A stretch of DNA of 44,455 nucleotides. It comes from a virus. The notes below the pieces were generated by a model. It did not search any database. It was not told where the DNA came from and saw nothing but the letters and a program-made list of their open reading frames with translations. The translations under genes were made by a program, and so were the position numbers. Where the stretch lies: positions 1 to 44,455 of the IMG/VR virus record IMGVR_UViG_3300034374_005054, one strand, 5' to 3'. Each line of letters starts with the position of its first letter. The stretch's first letter is position 1. Below, one piece after another: positions 1-5,698 of this stretch.

Positions 1-37
1 CCTCGCGGGCATGCGGCGCGAAGGGACCCGTTATGTC

Positions 38-137
38 GGCGCGTATATAACGATGTACAAATTTTGCGCTATATACGGATCGATACAACGCTGTACAAAA
101 AATGCGCTATATACCGTGGGATACAACGCTGTACAAA
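38..137. repeat. Three degenerate direct repeats with TACA-N4-TGTA palindromes
   Basis: Three copies of a GCGC-TATATA...TGTACAAA unit lie at about 38-60, 66-99 and 104-137. The second and third contain the same 12-bp interrupted palindrome, TACAACGCTGTA, at 84-95 and 122-133. The first is degenerate. The third copy also carries the GTGGGATA word found in the arrays at 1942-2090. The position is just downstream of an operon terminator (156-181). If the window ends join, it is directly upstream of the leftward gene at 44455. An operator or promoter region is the simplest reading, by inference only. Confidence 0.6.
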
Positions 138-155
138 GTTTGGCCACCACGGGAT

Positions 156-181
156 AAAAAAAAGGGCCGCGAATGCGGCCC
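156..181 (-). terminator. Rho-independent terminator of the 1608-201 operon
   Basis: On the minus strand a perfect 7-bp GC stem (GGGCCGC/GCGGCCC, 164-170 with 175-181) encloses a 4-base loop and is followed by eight T residues (A tract 156-163 on the plus strand). This is a textbook intrinsic terminator. It closes the leftward operon that starts near 1608. Confidence 0.9.
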
Positions 182-200
182 GGTTTCGGTAGGTTTTGGG

Positions 201-308
201 TTATCGGTTTGCTATGTAGTGCAGCAGTAGAAACGCCGCTAGCGTCGCGATAGTTTCGGGTAGGGCGTTGGTCCCATGCAATTGAATCGCTGCAAGATTA
301 TCGATCAT
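201..308 (-). CDS. Small hydrophobic peptide, 35 aa
   Basis: This is a short leftward reading frame. It starts at the ATG at 306-308 and overlaps the end of the preceding gene by 11 bases. An AGGGG ribosome-binding site lies about 8 bases upstream, the same motif used by its operon neighbours. Residues from about 17 to 32 are hydrophobic (PETIATLAAFLLLHYIA), which suggests one membrane segment. It is the last gene before the terminator at 156-181. I recognise no family. The binding site and operon position support it, but its shortness leaves doubt. Confidence 0.55.
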   Translation of the reverse strand: MIDNLAAIQLHGTNALPETIATLAAFLLLHYIANR

Positions 309-507
309 CACGCGCCCCTTGTTTTGTTTCGTAATCAGTGGACGCGATCACGTGATCGCATAGCGTCGCGCTATATATCGCGCCGTCGTCTAGCAGCGCC
401 GCATATAGGCGCGCCGCGTCGCTGTAGTCTTCAAAGGCTTGCCAATAATCCATTAGCGGCGCGTCTGCGCGTCCGCCTACTCTCTTCGACCATATAACGA
501 AAAACAT
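298..507 (-). CDS. Hypothetical protein, 69 aa
   Basis: The start chosen is the ATG at 505-507, because AAGGGG lies 7-12 bases upstream and the previous gene stops 2 bases away. A longer frame to 615 would overlap the upstream gene heavily. The protein begins MFFVIWSKRVGG, is rich in aromatic and acidic residues, and has no cysteine pair, signal peptide or membrane segment beyond the weakly hydrophobic start. It lies between a DUF7227-like gene and a 35-aa membrane peptide in one operon. Function unknown. Confidence 0.75.
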   Translation of the reverse strand: MFFVIWSKRVGGRADAPLMDYWQAFEDYSDAARLYAALLDDGAIYSATLCDHVIASTDYETKQGARDDR

Positions 508-509
508 AG

Positions 510-1223
510 TTAACCCCTTGCGATAATGTCGGCGCTTTTCTTTTGCGCGCCGTGGGCAGGAAAACCAACAATAACGCGGCGCGTTTTGCGCTGGCACAAT
601 TGGCACTCTTTGCAATTGGTGTCTGAATAGGTCGCCGGGCAGGTCGCGACCTTGCGACCTTGTGGCGTGATTAGTGTTTTCGGCGCGTCCTCTGGCAGCA
701 CCACAACGACAGGAACATTGCCGAGCGTGGCCAATTCGTCCGCATGTTCTAAGTTATTGGCGCTCAGATTGATCGTGAACCCTTGCAGGTTCGCGAATCG
801 CACTATGTCCAAATTTTGCGGCGTGGTGGGATAATGGGTATAGGTAAACCCTTTGCGGCCCTTGTTCGCACTCACAAGCGCATTGAGCGCCACTTCGTCG
901 ATTGTTTCGCCGTCGCCTGGTAGATCGCCAGCGACATTGTGTCGCCACAATTGACCGGCTGGCAGCGCTGCAATGTTCGCGCACAAGGTCGCCCAATTGT
1001 CGCCACGTTCGCCCGCTGTGACTTTTTTCCAATGCCAAGAAACCGGGCCAACGCCCGCATAGCATCCAGAATCATAAAACGGGCAGCCGGTCGGGCAGGT
1101 TTTGCGCTCTGATACTGTCGCCGGGATAGGTCCAATTTTCGCGTTGCTGCTCTTTGGCGTAAAGTGGACGTTATAAGCGCCAGCAATAGCGGCGCGCATG
1201 ATGTTCTCATTTAATGCTTGCAT
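510..1223 (-). CDS. DUF7227-like cysteine-motif phage protein
   Basis: The 237-residue protein carries a cysteine cluster near residues 43-55 (CPTGCPFYDSGCYA) and a second near the C terminus (CPATYSDTNCKECQLCQ). Between them is a segment with alternating hydrophobic strands. The layout resembles DUF7227 and Gp37/Gp68-type phage proteins, which are discussed as radical-SAM-like metal proteins with a barrel fold. That match is from memory and not from a search. The start at 1223 is supported by AGGGGAATAAAC directly upstream, a leader shared by two operon genes. It is the central and largest gene of the 1608-201 operon, whose other members are small and partly membrane-bound. Biochemical role unknown. 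Confidence 0.8.
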   Translation of the reverse strand: MQALNENIMRAAIAGAYNVHFTPKSSNAKIGPIPATVSERKTCPTGCPFYDSGCYAGVGPVSWHWKKVTAGERGDNWATLCANIAALPAGQLWRHNVAGDLPGDGETIDEVALNALVSANKGRKGFTYTHYPTTPQNLDIVRFANLQGFTINLSANNLEHADELATLGNVPVVVVLPEDAPKTLITPQGRKVATCPATYSDTNCKECQLCQRKTRRVIVGFPAHGAQKKSADIIARG

Positions 1224-1225
1224 GT

Positions 1226-1396
1226 TTATTCCCCTAATTTTTTATCATCTAGCAGCGCGCACAATATCGCGCCAATTGCACAAGCGATCGCACAAGCGAT
1301 CGCAATATCAGCAGCGCCCAAAAGAAGCGCCGCGATCATCCAAGCGAAACCACAAAGAGCGACGCCACCGAACAAAGAAGAGAAAAGGCGCTTCAT
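1226..1396 (-). CDS. Small alanine-rich membrane protein, 56 aa
   Basis: The reading frame starts at the ATG at 1394-1396, which overlaps the stop of the preceding gene in an ATGA junction, and ends 2 bases before the DUF7227-like gene. After a basic start (MKRLFSS) it has one long hydrophobic stretch of roughly 38 residues rich in Ala, Ile, Leu and Cys, enough for one or two membrane passes, and ends LDDKKLGE. A 12-bp tandem repeat (GCGATCGCACAA) at 1284-1303 encodes an IACAIACAI segment. Holin-like by size and hydrophobicity, but it lies far from the lysis genes, so the function is open. Confidence 0.75.
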   Translation of the reverse strand: MKRLFSSLFGGVALCGFAWMIAALLLGAADIAIACAIACAIGAILCALLDDKKLGE

Positions 1397-1608
1397 GATT
1401 CAGCGCCCATCTTTTCGAGGTATAAAGTATCGAACGCATTACCCGCCAAGCTTTTGAGATTGGCGCGCACAATTTCAGCCTTTTCATAATCAGCTTCGTT
1501 ATAGCAAATCGTCCAAAGACCCGTGATCTGGTCCATCCAACGCTGGACGAATTCGTCACGGTTAACTTCAATGTCGCCGTTCCAATTTTGAACTGTGATT
1601 GTTTGCAT
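1393..1608 (-). CDS. Hypothetical protein, 71 aa
   Basis: This is the first gene of the leftward 1608-201 operon. The start at 1608 follows AGGGGAATAAAC, the same leader that precedes the DUF7227-like gene. The product is soluble, with an acidic helical centre (about residues 18-55) and no recognisable motif. Its stop overlaps the next start by 4 bases (ATGA), so translation of the downstream membrane peptide is probably coupled to it. No family recognised. Confidence 0.75.
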   Translation of the reverse strand: MQTITVQNWNGDIEVNRDEFVQRWMDQITGLWTICYNEADYEKAEIVRANLKSLAGNAFDTLYLEKMGAES

Positions 1609-1736
1609 GTTTATTCCCCTATTTGGTTTTTCGTTTTCGCCTTGTATGCAGCGATGAAACTGTAAATGCAGACTTTATGCCAAATCAAAAAACGGCAATA
1701 AAAACAATAACTTGCAATTTCGTATTAGACTAAAGT
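1609..1736. other. Upstream region of the 1608-201 operon
   Basis: This AT-rich stretch has no supported reading frame. It must hold the leader of the leftward operon that begins at 1608. On the minus strand, weak promoter-like words occur (TTGATT, 17-base spacer, TTACAG), but nothing strong enough to name as a promoter. Confidence 0.3.
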
Positions 1737-1784
1737 AGTGTTACTAAACGGAACGAAAGTGTTACCGGGCGCGGGAAGTGTTAC
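1737..1784. repeat. Three AGTGTTAC direct repeats
   Basis: AGTGTTAC occurs at 1737-1744, 1758-1765 and 1777-1784. The spacings are 21 and 19 bases, about two helical turns. The second and third copies extend to AAGTGTTACCG. They open a dense noncoding repeat block that runs to 2090. The regular spacing suggests protein binding on one face of the helix. Confidence 0.65.
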
Positions 1785-1803
1785 CGAATCGGTGTGCAAA
1801 AAA

Positions 1804-1930
1804 TGATCAAATATTGTGCGGATGCGAGAAAATTGATCAAATTTTGACCAAAATCGAGGGCAAATTGATCAAATATTGATCAATATTGTGCGATGCAGCA
1901 AAAACCGGGATTGGTCAAAAAATGATCAAT
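1804..1930. repeat. TGATCAA repeats with a TGATCAAAWTTTGACCA site
   Basis: TGATCAA occurs at 1804, 1834, 1866, 1877 and 1923. A longer site (TGATCAAATTTTGACCA, 1834-1850) recurs with one change at 41026-41042 in the other noncoding block, and in inverted orientation with two changes at 1911-1930. TTGTGCGGATGC (1814-1825) and TTGTGCGATGC (1886-1896) accompany them, as TTGTGCGGTGC does at 41006-41016. These are probably binding sites for one protein acting on both regions, possibly a replication initiator or a repressor. Confidence 0.7.
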
Positions 1931-1941
1931 GCGCGACCGAC

Positions 1942-2090
1942 CCCACCGTGGGATAGTAAATAACCCCACCATGGGATAGTAAATAGGATGACCACCGTGG
2001 GATACAGCAAGTGACCACCGTGGGATAGTAAGCAGGGATGAGAACCCTACCGTGGGATAGTAAATAAAGTTGCTACCCCACCGTGGGATA
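1942..2090. repeat. Array of six CCCACCGTGGGATA sites
   Basis: Six copies of CCAC-C-GTGGGATA are centred at about 1947, 1970, 1996, 2019, 2051 and 2082. Spacings are 23, 26, 23, 32 and 31 bases. The best copies (for example TACCCCACCGTGGGATA at 2074-2090) are near-perfect odd palindromes with arms TAYCCCAC/GTGGGATA. Two more copies sit upstream of the gene at 2944, and related words occur at 111-123 and 144-156. Most copies are followed by AGTAAATA. They look like operators or iterons. The array ends on the stop codon of the gene at 2093. Confidence 0.8.
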
Positions 2091-2092
2091 CA

Positions 2093-2944
2093 TTAACGAA
2101 GAACTAACGATGAGCCTGGGCGGAAAGCATCAGGAGATGCTTGAATATCTCTAATTCTTCCTGCAACTTGGCGGCGACGAAGGATTGCTTCGTTGGTTAA
2201 GTTGTACTCTTTGACTTGCTTCGCTGCCATTCTCTGGAACCTACGGGAGAATGATGGGCCGAATGTTTGTTTGATGGTCTTCTCAGAAGATTCAAAGTAA
2301 TAGAACCTCTTCCTATACTGTGGTTGCCTAACGGCAATCAGTACCGCTTCAAAGTTTTTGCTTCCTACAGAATCCCGCTTGTATATGCCAGGAGGCAAAT
2401 TAGCAAAGTCGCCCTTTCTAAAAATTGGAAAGTAAAGGCTCTTTTTAGGATTCTTGATATTTGCCTTATATCCCTGTTCGCCAAAGGCTTGTAAGTGCGA
2501 AAGCATTGTTGTGACAAACTTGCTGCGAAGGTCGCCCTTGCTATCAAGTATTGAGTTATTGCCCCTGGCTGGGACAAAGAAAACATTCCTGCCAAACTGC
2601 GGGAACTTGCTGAGAATGGCCTTCTCAAATCTTTTATGCGCTCTTGGGCCACCATAGATTTGAGGAGCCAAGTATTTATCTGGAGCCGTTCCACCCTTTG
2701 CTGTGTCCTCCAAGCCAACCAGGACACTAAGGTTATCCTTAGTGGCTCTACGCATCACTCGACCAGAATTTGATGTGTAAGGTCTTGGGTTATCGAAAAC
2801 CCGCCTCATCTGCTCTTTCCAACGCTTGCGGACTTGGAAAGCAGTGTCGTTGAGTGCTGAAGAAACAGCATAACGGAACAAGAATGGGAACTTCTTGACC
2901 AACGGAGCCGTACTAGTTTTGCTGATATTGAACTCGACCGCCAT
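2093..2944 (-). CDS. Putative minor tail / virion morphogenesis protein
   Basis: A basic 283-residue protein. The N-terminal half (helix around residues 22-50, then DKYLAPQIYGGPRAHKRFEKA near 89-109) resembles phage minor tail protein Z and related virion assembly proteins, in which a PQI-GG-R motif recurs. This is a from-memory resemblance. The C-terminal part is rich in Arg, Phe and Tyr. The start at 2944 has GGAGG 4 bases upstream. The gene lies apart from the structural region, and GTGGGATA palindromes flank it on both sides, one overlapping its ribosome-binding site. It may therefore be a separately controlled cassette. Assignment to a virion role is tentative. Confidence 0.65.
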   Translation of the reverse strand: MAVEFNISKTSTAPLVKKFPFLFRYAVSSALNDTAFQVRKRWKEQMRRVFDNPRPYTSNSGRVMRRATKDNLSVLVGLEDTAKGGTAPDKYLAPQIYGGPRAHKRFEKAILSKFPQFGRNVFFVPARGNNSILDSKGDLRSKFVTTMLSHLQAFGEQGYKANIKNPKKSLYFPIFRKGDFANLPPGIYKRDSVGSKNFEAVLIAVRQPQYRKRFYYFESSEKTIKQTFGPSFSRRFQRMAAKQVKEYNLTNEAILRRRQVAGRIRDIQASPDAFRPGSSLVLR

Positions 2945-2992
2945 ATGACCTCCGTGGGATAGTAAACCGATTATACCCCACTATGGGATACG
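2945..2992 (-). promoter_or_regulatory. Promoter with two palindromic operator-like sites
   Basis: Two GTGGGATA palindromes are centred at about 2953 and 2982. On the minus strand a TATAAT box (2970-2975) lies between them, and the upstream palindrome covers the spacer region. The downstream palindrome overlaps the GGAGG ribosome-binding site of the gene at 2944. Both transcription and translation could be blocked by a protein bound here. No clear -35 box is seen (TTAACG at 15 bases is weak). Confidence 0.55.
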
Positions 2993-3238
2993 TTAATCGT
3001 CGTACCCTTCGTGCATCGCAGCCATGATGTTAAGTTTCTCAACTTCGCCAACGGCGCGATAAGAAAAGTTAGGATGGAACTCAGGTCGATTCATCGTATG
3101 CCAGCGATCAACTGATCCATAGTTTGTAGCGCCTGGCGTTACACGGAACTGGAGTTCATCCCCATCAGCCCAACGACTGACTGCCCTCGCAAAAGACTGA
3201 CGATGCCCGTCTGCCATTTCCTTCAAATCACTCATCAT
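2993..3238 (-). CDS. Hypothetical protein, 81 aa
   Basis: The frame extends to 3277, but the start chosen is the ATG at 3236-3238 (MMSDLKEM), preceded by GGGGTAAGC. The earlier part has no binding site and overlaps another small gene. The product is soluble and mixed in charge, with no cysteines and no motif I recognise. It is the last gene of a run of four small genes that begins at 3799, just upstream of the operator-controlled gene at 2944. Confidence 0.65.
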   Translation of the reverse strand: MMSDLKEMADGHRQSFARAVSRWADGDELQFRVTPGATNYGSVDRWHTMNRPEFHPNFSYRAVGEVEKLNIMAAMHEGYDD

Positions 3239-3326
3239 GCTTACCCCACTGTGAAAGTGCATACAACGTGTATACACCTATGACCACAAAGATGATTACG
3301 CCAGTGATAGCTAAACTATCCGGCAT
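3228..3326 (-). CDS. Tiny single-pass membrane peptide, 32 aa
   Basis: The frame starts at the ATG at 3324-3326, overlapping the end of the preceding gene, and its stop (3228-3230) overlaps the start of the following gene. Residues 5-24 form one hydrophobic segment (LAITGVIIFVVIGVYTLYAL), followed by a polar tail SQWGKHDE. The ribosome-binding site is weak, so coupling to the upstream gene is needed. Hydrophobic pattern and double overlap support it. Its size warrants caution. Confidence 0.5.
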   Translation of the reverse strand: MPDSLAITGVIIFVVIGVYTLYALSQWGKHDE

Positions 3327-3537
3327 AGCTTAAATGCGTATCACCAAACGCATCCTCTGCCTTCTTCCACTTCTCAGCATCACAGAAATGTTCTTCGTCA
3401 CCATCGACCTCCATCAGAATCCACTCCTCTGGCTCAGTCTGAGTGGCTTTGTACTTAGCCCACTTGACATGATGCTCGATGTAGCCGTCTTCGCCATCGT
3501 CCTCAAGCCAAGTGCCGCTATAATAATCCACTTTCAC
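3316..3537 (-). CDS. Acidic hypothetical protein, 73 aa
   Basis: The start is a GTG at 3535-3537 with GAGG upstream, and the frame overlaps the preceding gene by 20 bases. The protein is strongly acidic and rich in Trp and Tyr (for example EPEEWILMEVDGDEEH near residues 36-51), a composition common in small phage proteins that mimic DNA or bind host enzymes. No specific family is recognised, and the mimic idea is speculation from composition. Confidence 0.65.
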   Translation of the reverse strand: MKVDYYSGTWLEDDGEDGYIEHHVKWAKYKATQTEPEEWILMEVDGDEEHFCDAEKWKKAEDAFGDTHLSYAG

Positions 3538-3799
3538 CTACCTCAATCCTCTCGGTAACCGCAAACTTAACTTCCGTATACCAGCCAGGATTCTTCTTGT
3601 AAATCACTTGCACTTGACCATTGACCACCTCCATCGTCTTATCTAGCCAGTACACGAACCGATTGTCGTCTTTATGAGCCAGATGGAAGTACCAATCGTC
3701 TCTTAATTCGCCAAGAGTGATCTCTTCGCCAACATGTGCGTTCAGCGCCTTTATCATCGCTAACATAGGTGTGTCATATGTTTGAGCTTTCTTTTGCAT
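3518..3799 (-). CDS. Hypothetical protein, 93 aa
   Basis: This is the first gene of the small-gene run 3799-2993, after a roughly 150-base spacer holding two hairpins. It starts at the ATG at 3799, with an AGGAA word about 10 bases upstream. The protein is soluble, with a helical N-terminal half and a strand-rich second half (VVNGQVQVIYKKNPGWYTEV). No motif recognised. Confidence 0.65.
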   Translation of the reverse strand: MQKKAQTYDTPMLAMIKALNAHVGEEITLGELRDDWYFHLAHKDDNRFVYWLDKTMEVVNGQVQVIYKKNPGWYTEVKFAVTERIEVGESGLL

Positions 3800-3850
3800 T
3801 CTTGATGTTCCTATTAACTTTTAGAGGGTCTTAAAGTGAAGGGATTTTGT

Positions 3851-3886
3851 AGTGATAGATAGGGGACAACAAGTCCCCCTATCACT
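3851..3886 (-). terminator. Possible terminator hairpin after the helicase gene
   Basis: AGTGATAG...GGGGAC (3851-3867) pairs with GTCCCCCTATCACT (3873-3886) across a short loop, with a 3-base bulge. On the minus strand it is followed by ACAAAATCCC and not by a T tract, so it is a weak intrinsic terminator at best. It may act instead as an mRNA-stabilising hairpin between the replication cluster and the small-gene run. Confidence 0.45.
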
Positions 3887-3923
3887 ATGAAATCACGCTT
3901 TAATAGACCCACTTAAATACCTC

Positions 3924-3980
3924 AAATGTTGTTGTTGTTGGTGGTATATATACTAGGGGTTTTGACCACCAACAACATTT
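3924..3980 (-). other. Long hairpin spanning the helicase stop codon
   Basis: AAATGTTG...TTGGTGGT (3924-3945, with extra GTT units) is complementary to ACCACCAACAACATTT (3965-3980). The 19-base loop contains the TAG stop (3953-3955) of the RepA-like helicase gene. The right arm lies in its last codons (VGGQNP end). No T tract follows. It could modulate termination or protect the 3' end of the message. Confidence 0.5.
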
Positions 3981-5074
3981 ATCCCGACCTCGATTCCCTT
4001 TGGCGTATAAACCGGCTCCCAAGCAAATGAATCCTTGATGTATTCGATCATTGCTGGGACGTTTCTGGTGTTGTCCACAACGTCTGACAAACGGAATGGA
4101 ACGCAGCCAGCAGGAATCCTTGCCCTTGTGTTCGTATGGATAAATATCGGCTTCCTGGCGAGACGAACAGCTTCCGCCACCTTCGCCTTCATTGCGTCCA
4201 TCTCAACCTCTTTACGAAGCTCTTTGGCGACCTCAACGGCATCCTCGCTGAACTCTTCCCAATCAAGGATCATGACTTCAGCCTGACCGTTGGTAAAGTT
4301 CACCGGCACACGGTGACCCTGACCTGCCCACTGTGGCGAATGATCAATGATCCGCCAACGATCCTTGTCCCATCGAGCGACAGTCTTCTCAATGTCCTTC
4401 TCCCACTGCACATTGATCGACCAGTCGATGTTCCCGATCAACGCAGACGCACCTCTGGCTGAACGACCTTCGGATGCCTTGCTCGTGTGATGCACGATCA
4501 CGACGCAGCCACTAGGGTCCAGATTCGGAACAATGTGATCCTCAATGCGCTTGATCAGCTTAGACGCTTCCTTGTTGTCGTTCTCTTCAAAGGAAAACAT
4601 CGTCGCCAGAGTATCGAACACGATCATCATTGGCGGGTTAGGCAGCTTCTGCATCCACTTACCCAGAGACTCCACCTGATGCACCTCTAGCGCCTTCGTA
4701 GGAAGCGCGTACAGGGCGTTCGTCTTTGGCTTACCCTTGTACCCCAAATACGCCTTCAGACGCGCCAGAATGTGCCCCTGTGACTCAGAGAACAGCACAA
4801 CATCACCTGACTGCATGGCGTGACCTTGCCACTGATCTTCGCCAATCATCATTGACGTTATAACGTCACAGATCAGATGTGACTTGCCTGAGTTGGATGG
4901 CCCGAACAACATGCCAATCGACTTGGCGGGGATCATCCGATCAAGCGTCCAAGTCGGCATGGTGATCTGCATATCCCAATCCTCTATGGGATACAGATTC
5001 TCTGGCTGTTCAGCCGCATATTCTTCGTATTCTTTGACCTTTTTCAGCTCCGCATCGAAGTCAAATTCGCTCAT
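3953..5074 (-). CDS. RepA-like hexameric replicative helicase (RecA-fold ATPase)
   Basis: The 373-residue ATPase has Walker A GPSNSGKS (residues 58-65), a Walker B strand ending IVFDTLA (Asp154) and an HHTSK sensor-like motif at 195-199. This is the order seen in the RepA/AAA_25 branch of DnaB-like helicases from plasmids and phages, and the length fits. It would unwind the replication fork in the cytoplasm using ATP. The upstream neighbour, overlapping by 14 bases, encodes a primase-type zinc finger, so the two probably form a helicase-primase unit. The C-terminal 90 residues are less typical and may bind partners or DNA. The start at 5074 is the first ATG, within the overlap. Confidence 0.85.
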   Translation of the reverse strand: MSEFDFDAELKKVKEYEEYAAEQPENLYPIEDWDMQITMPTWTLDRMIPAKSIGMLFGPSNSGKSHLICDVITSMMIGEDQWQGHAMQSGDVVLFSESQGHILARLKAYLGYKGKPKTNALYALPTKALEVHQVESLGKWMQKLPNPPMMIVFDTLATMFSFEENDNKEASKLIKRIEDHIVPNLDPSGCVVIVHHTSKASEGRSARGASALIGNIDWSINVQWEKDIEKTVARWDKDRWRIIDHSPQWAGQGHRVPVNFTNGQAEVMILDWEEFSEDAVEVAKELRKEVEMDAMKAKVAEAVRLARKPIFIHTNTRARIPAGCVPFRLSDVVDNTRNVPAMIEYIKDSFAWEPVYTPKGIEVGINVVGGQNP

Positions 5075-5546
5075 TGATCAATCCCTTCTCTATTATTTCT
5101 GCGTGGGTCCAGAAGAAATCTCGATCCATCGCAGTCACCCCATTTCTATTTGCCCTTGACAGGACTTCCGCTGCGTCTCGAAAGGTCGGTATATCTTCTT
5201 CTTCGCACCCCTCTTCAGCCACTATGTCCAAGACAGTCAATGCCCACAGGTGCAGTTGATACGGCACAGGGCTTTCCACCTTGAACTGGTGGATGACTTC
5301 TTTGCTTAGTTTCTCGTTTTGTACTAACCCGCGATCAGCGAGTTCCTTCATGATTTCAGGGTAGGTGCAACCGGCGCGACACCCAAAGATGATTGGTAAC
5401 TTTCGCCCTGGACGTATCCAGAACCGATCAGTTCCCCCGCATACCGGACACGGACCTTTTCTTTCCTGACTGCCGCCTTTTAAGTTTAGCGCCTCGCTGA
5501 AGGTTGATGAGGCGTTCCCCCACGACATTTCTAATATTGAGTTCAC
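5061..5546 (-). CDS. Primase-type zinc-binding protein
   Basis: The start chosen is a GTG at 5544-5546, because AAGGGGAA lies about 8 bases upstream. Longer frames lack a site. The 161-residue protein carries CPVCGG, then GCRAGC about 20 residues later (roughly residues 33-58), the layout of the DnaG/gp4 zinc-binding domain that recognises template DNA. No Toprim catalytic motif follows. The remaining 100 residues are helical and may contact the helicase encoded just downstream. It probably supplies the template-recognition half of a primase. The gene providing the polymerising half is not visible in the window. Confidence 0.75.
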   Translation of the reverse strand: MNSILEMSWGNASSTFSEALNLKGGSQERKGPCPVCGGTDRFWIRPGRKLPIIFGCRAGCTYPEIMKELADRGLVQNEKLSKEVIHQFKVESPVPYQLHLWALTVLDIVAEEGCEEEDIPTFRDAAEVLSRANRNGVTAMDRDFFWTHAEIIEKGLINERI

Positions 5547-5697
5547 AGATAACTTCCCCTTTCGCATCATAGCCGTCAAACGACTTGACACGATACATGC
5601 CTTTTGTAGTTCTTATGATCCGATGGGACCGGGCTTCCGATCCCACCAGAAACTCCAACTCCTCAAAGGCAGCCTCTAAGTCGTTGAATTGGCTCAT
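5428..5697 (-). CDS. Hypothetical protein, 89 aa, long overlap with primase gene
   Basis: It starts at the ATG at 5697, 1 base after the DUF669 gene stop, without a clear ribosome-binding site, so coupling is likely. The first 50 residues look like a normal soluble protein. The last 39 codons overlap the primase zinc-finger gene in another frame and read as a basic tail (KLKRRQSGKKRSVSG), typical of out-of-frame translation of that gene. Either the overlap is genuine or a +1 frameshift joins the two frames. Function unknown. Confidence 0.55.
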   Translation of the reverse strand: MSQFNDLEAAFEELEFLVGSEARSHRIIRTTKGMYRVKSFDGYDAKGEVICELNIRNVVGERLINLQRGAKLKRRQSGKKRSVSGMRGN

Positions 5698-5698
5698 A

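Noticed and set aside
298-615. The 105-aa version of the gene at 298
   Set aside because: The longer form overlaps the DUF7227-like gene by about 100 bases and lacks a binding site; the ATG at 507 has AAGGGG.
872-1210. Alternative frames inside the DUF7227-like gene (754-1065, 872-1210)
   Set aside because: Arg-rich shadows of a gene with clear cysteine motifs, a binding site and operon spacing.
1284-1303. HIP1-type GCGATCGC palindromes suggesting a cyanobacterial host
   Set aside because: Only two copies occur, in tandem inside a small gene, so they reflect a local 12-bp duplication and not genome-wide enrichment.
1942-2090. A CRISPR array
   Set aside because: The repeats are about 13-17 bases with uneven spacers of 6-19 bases, are palindromic, and no cas gene is present.
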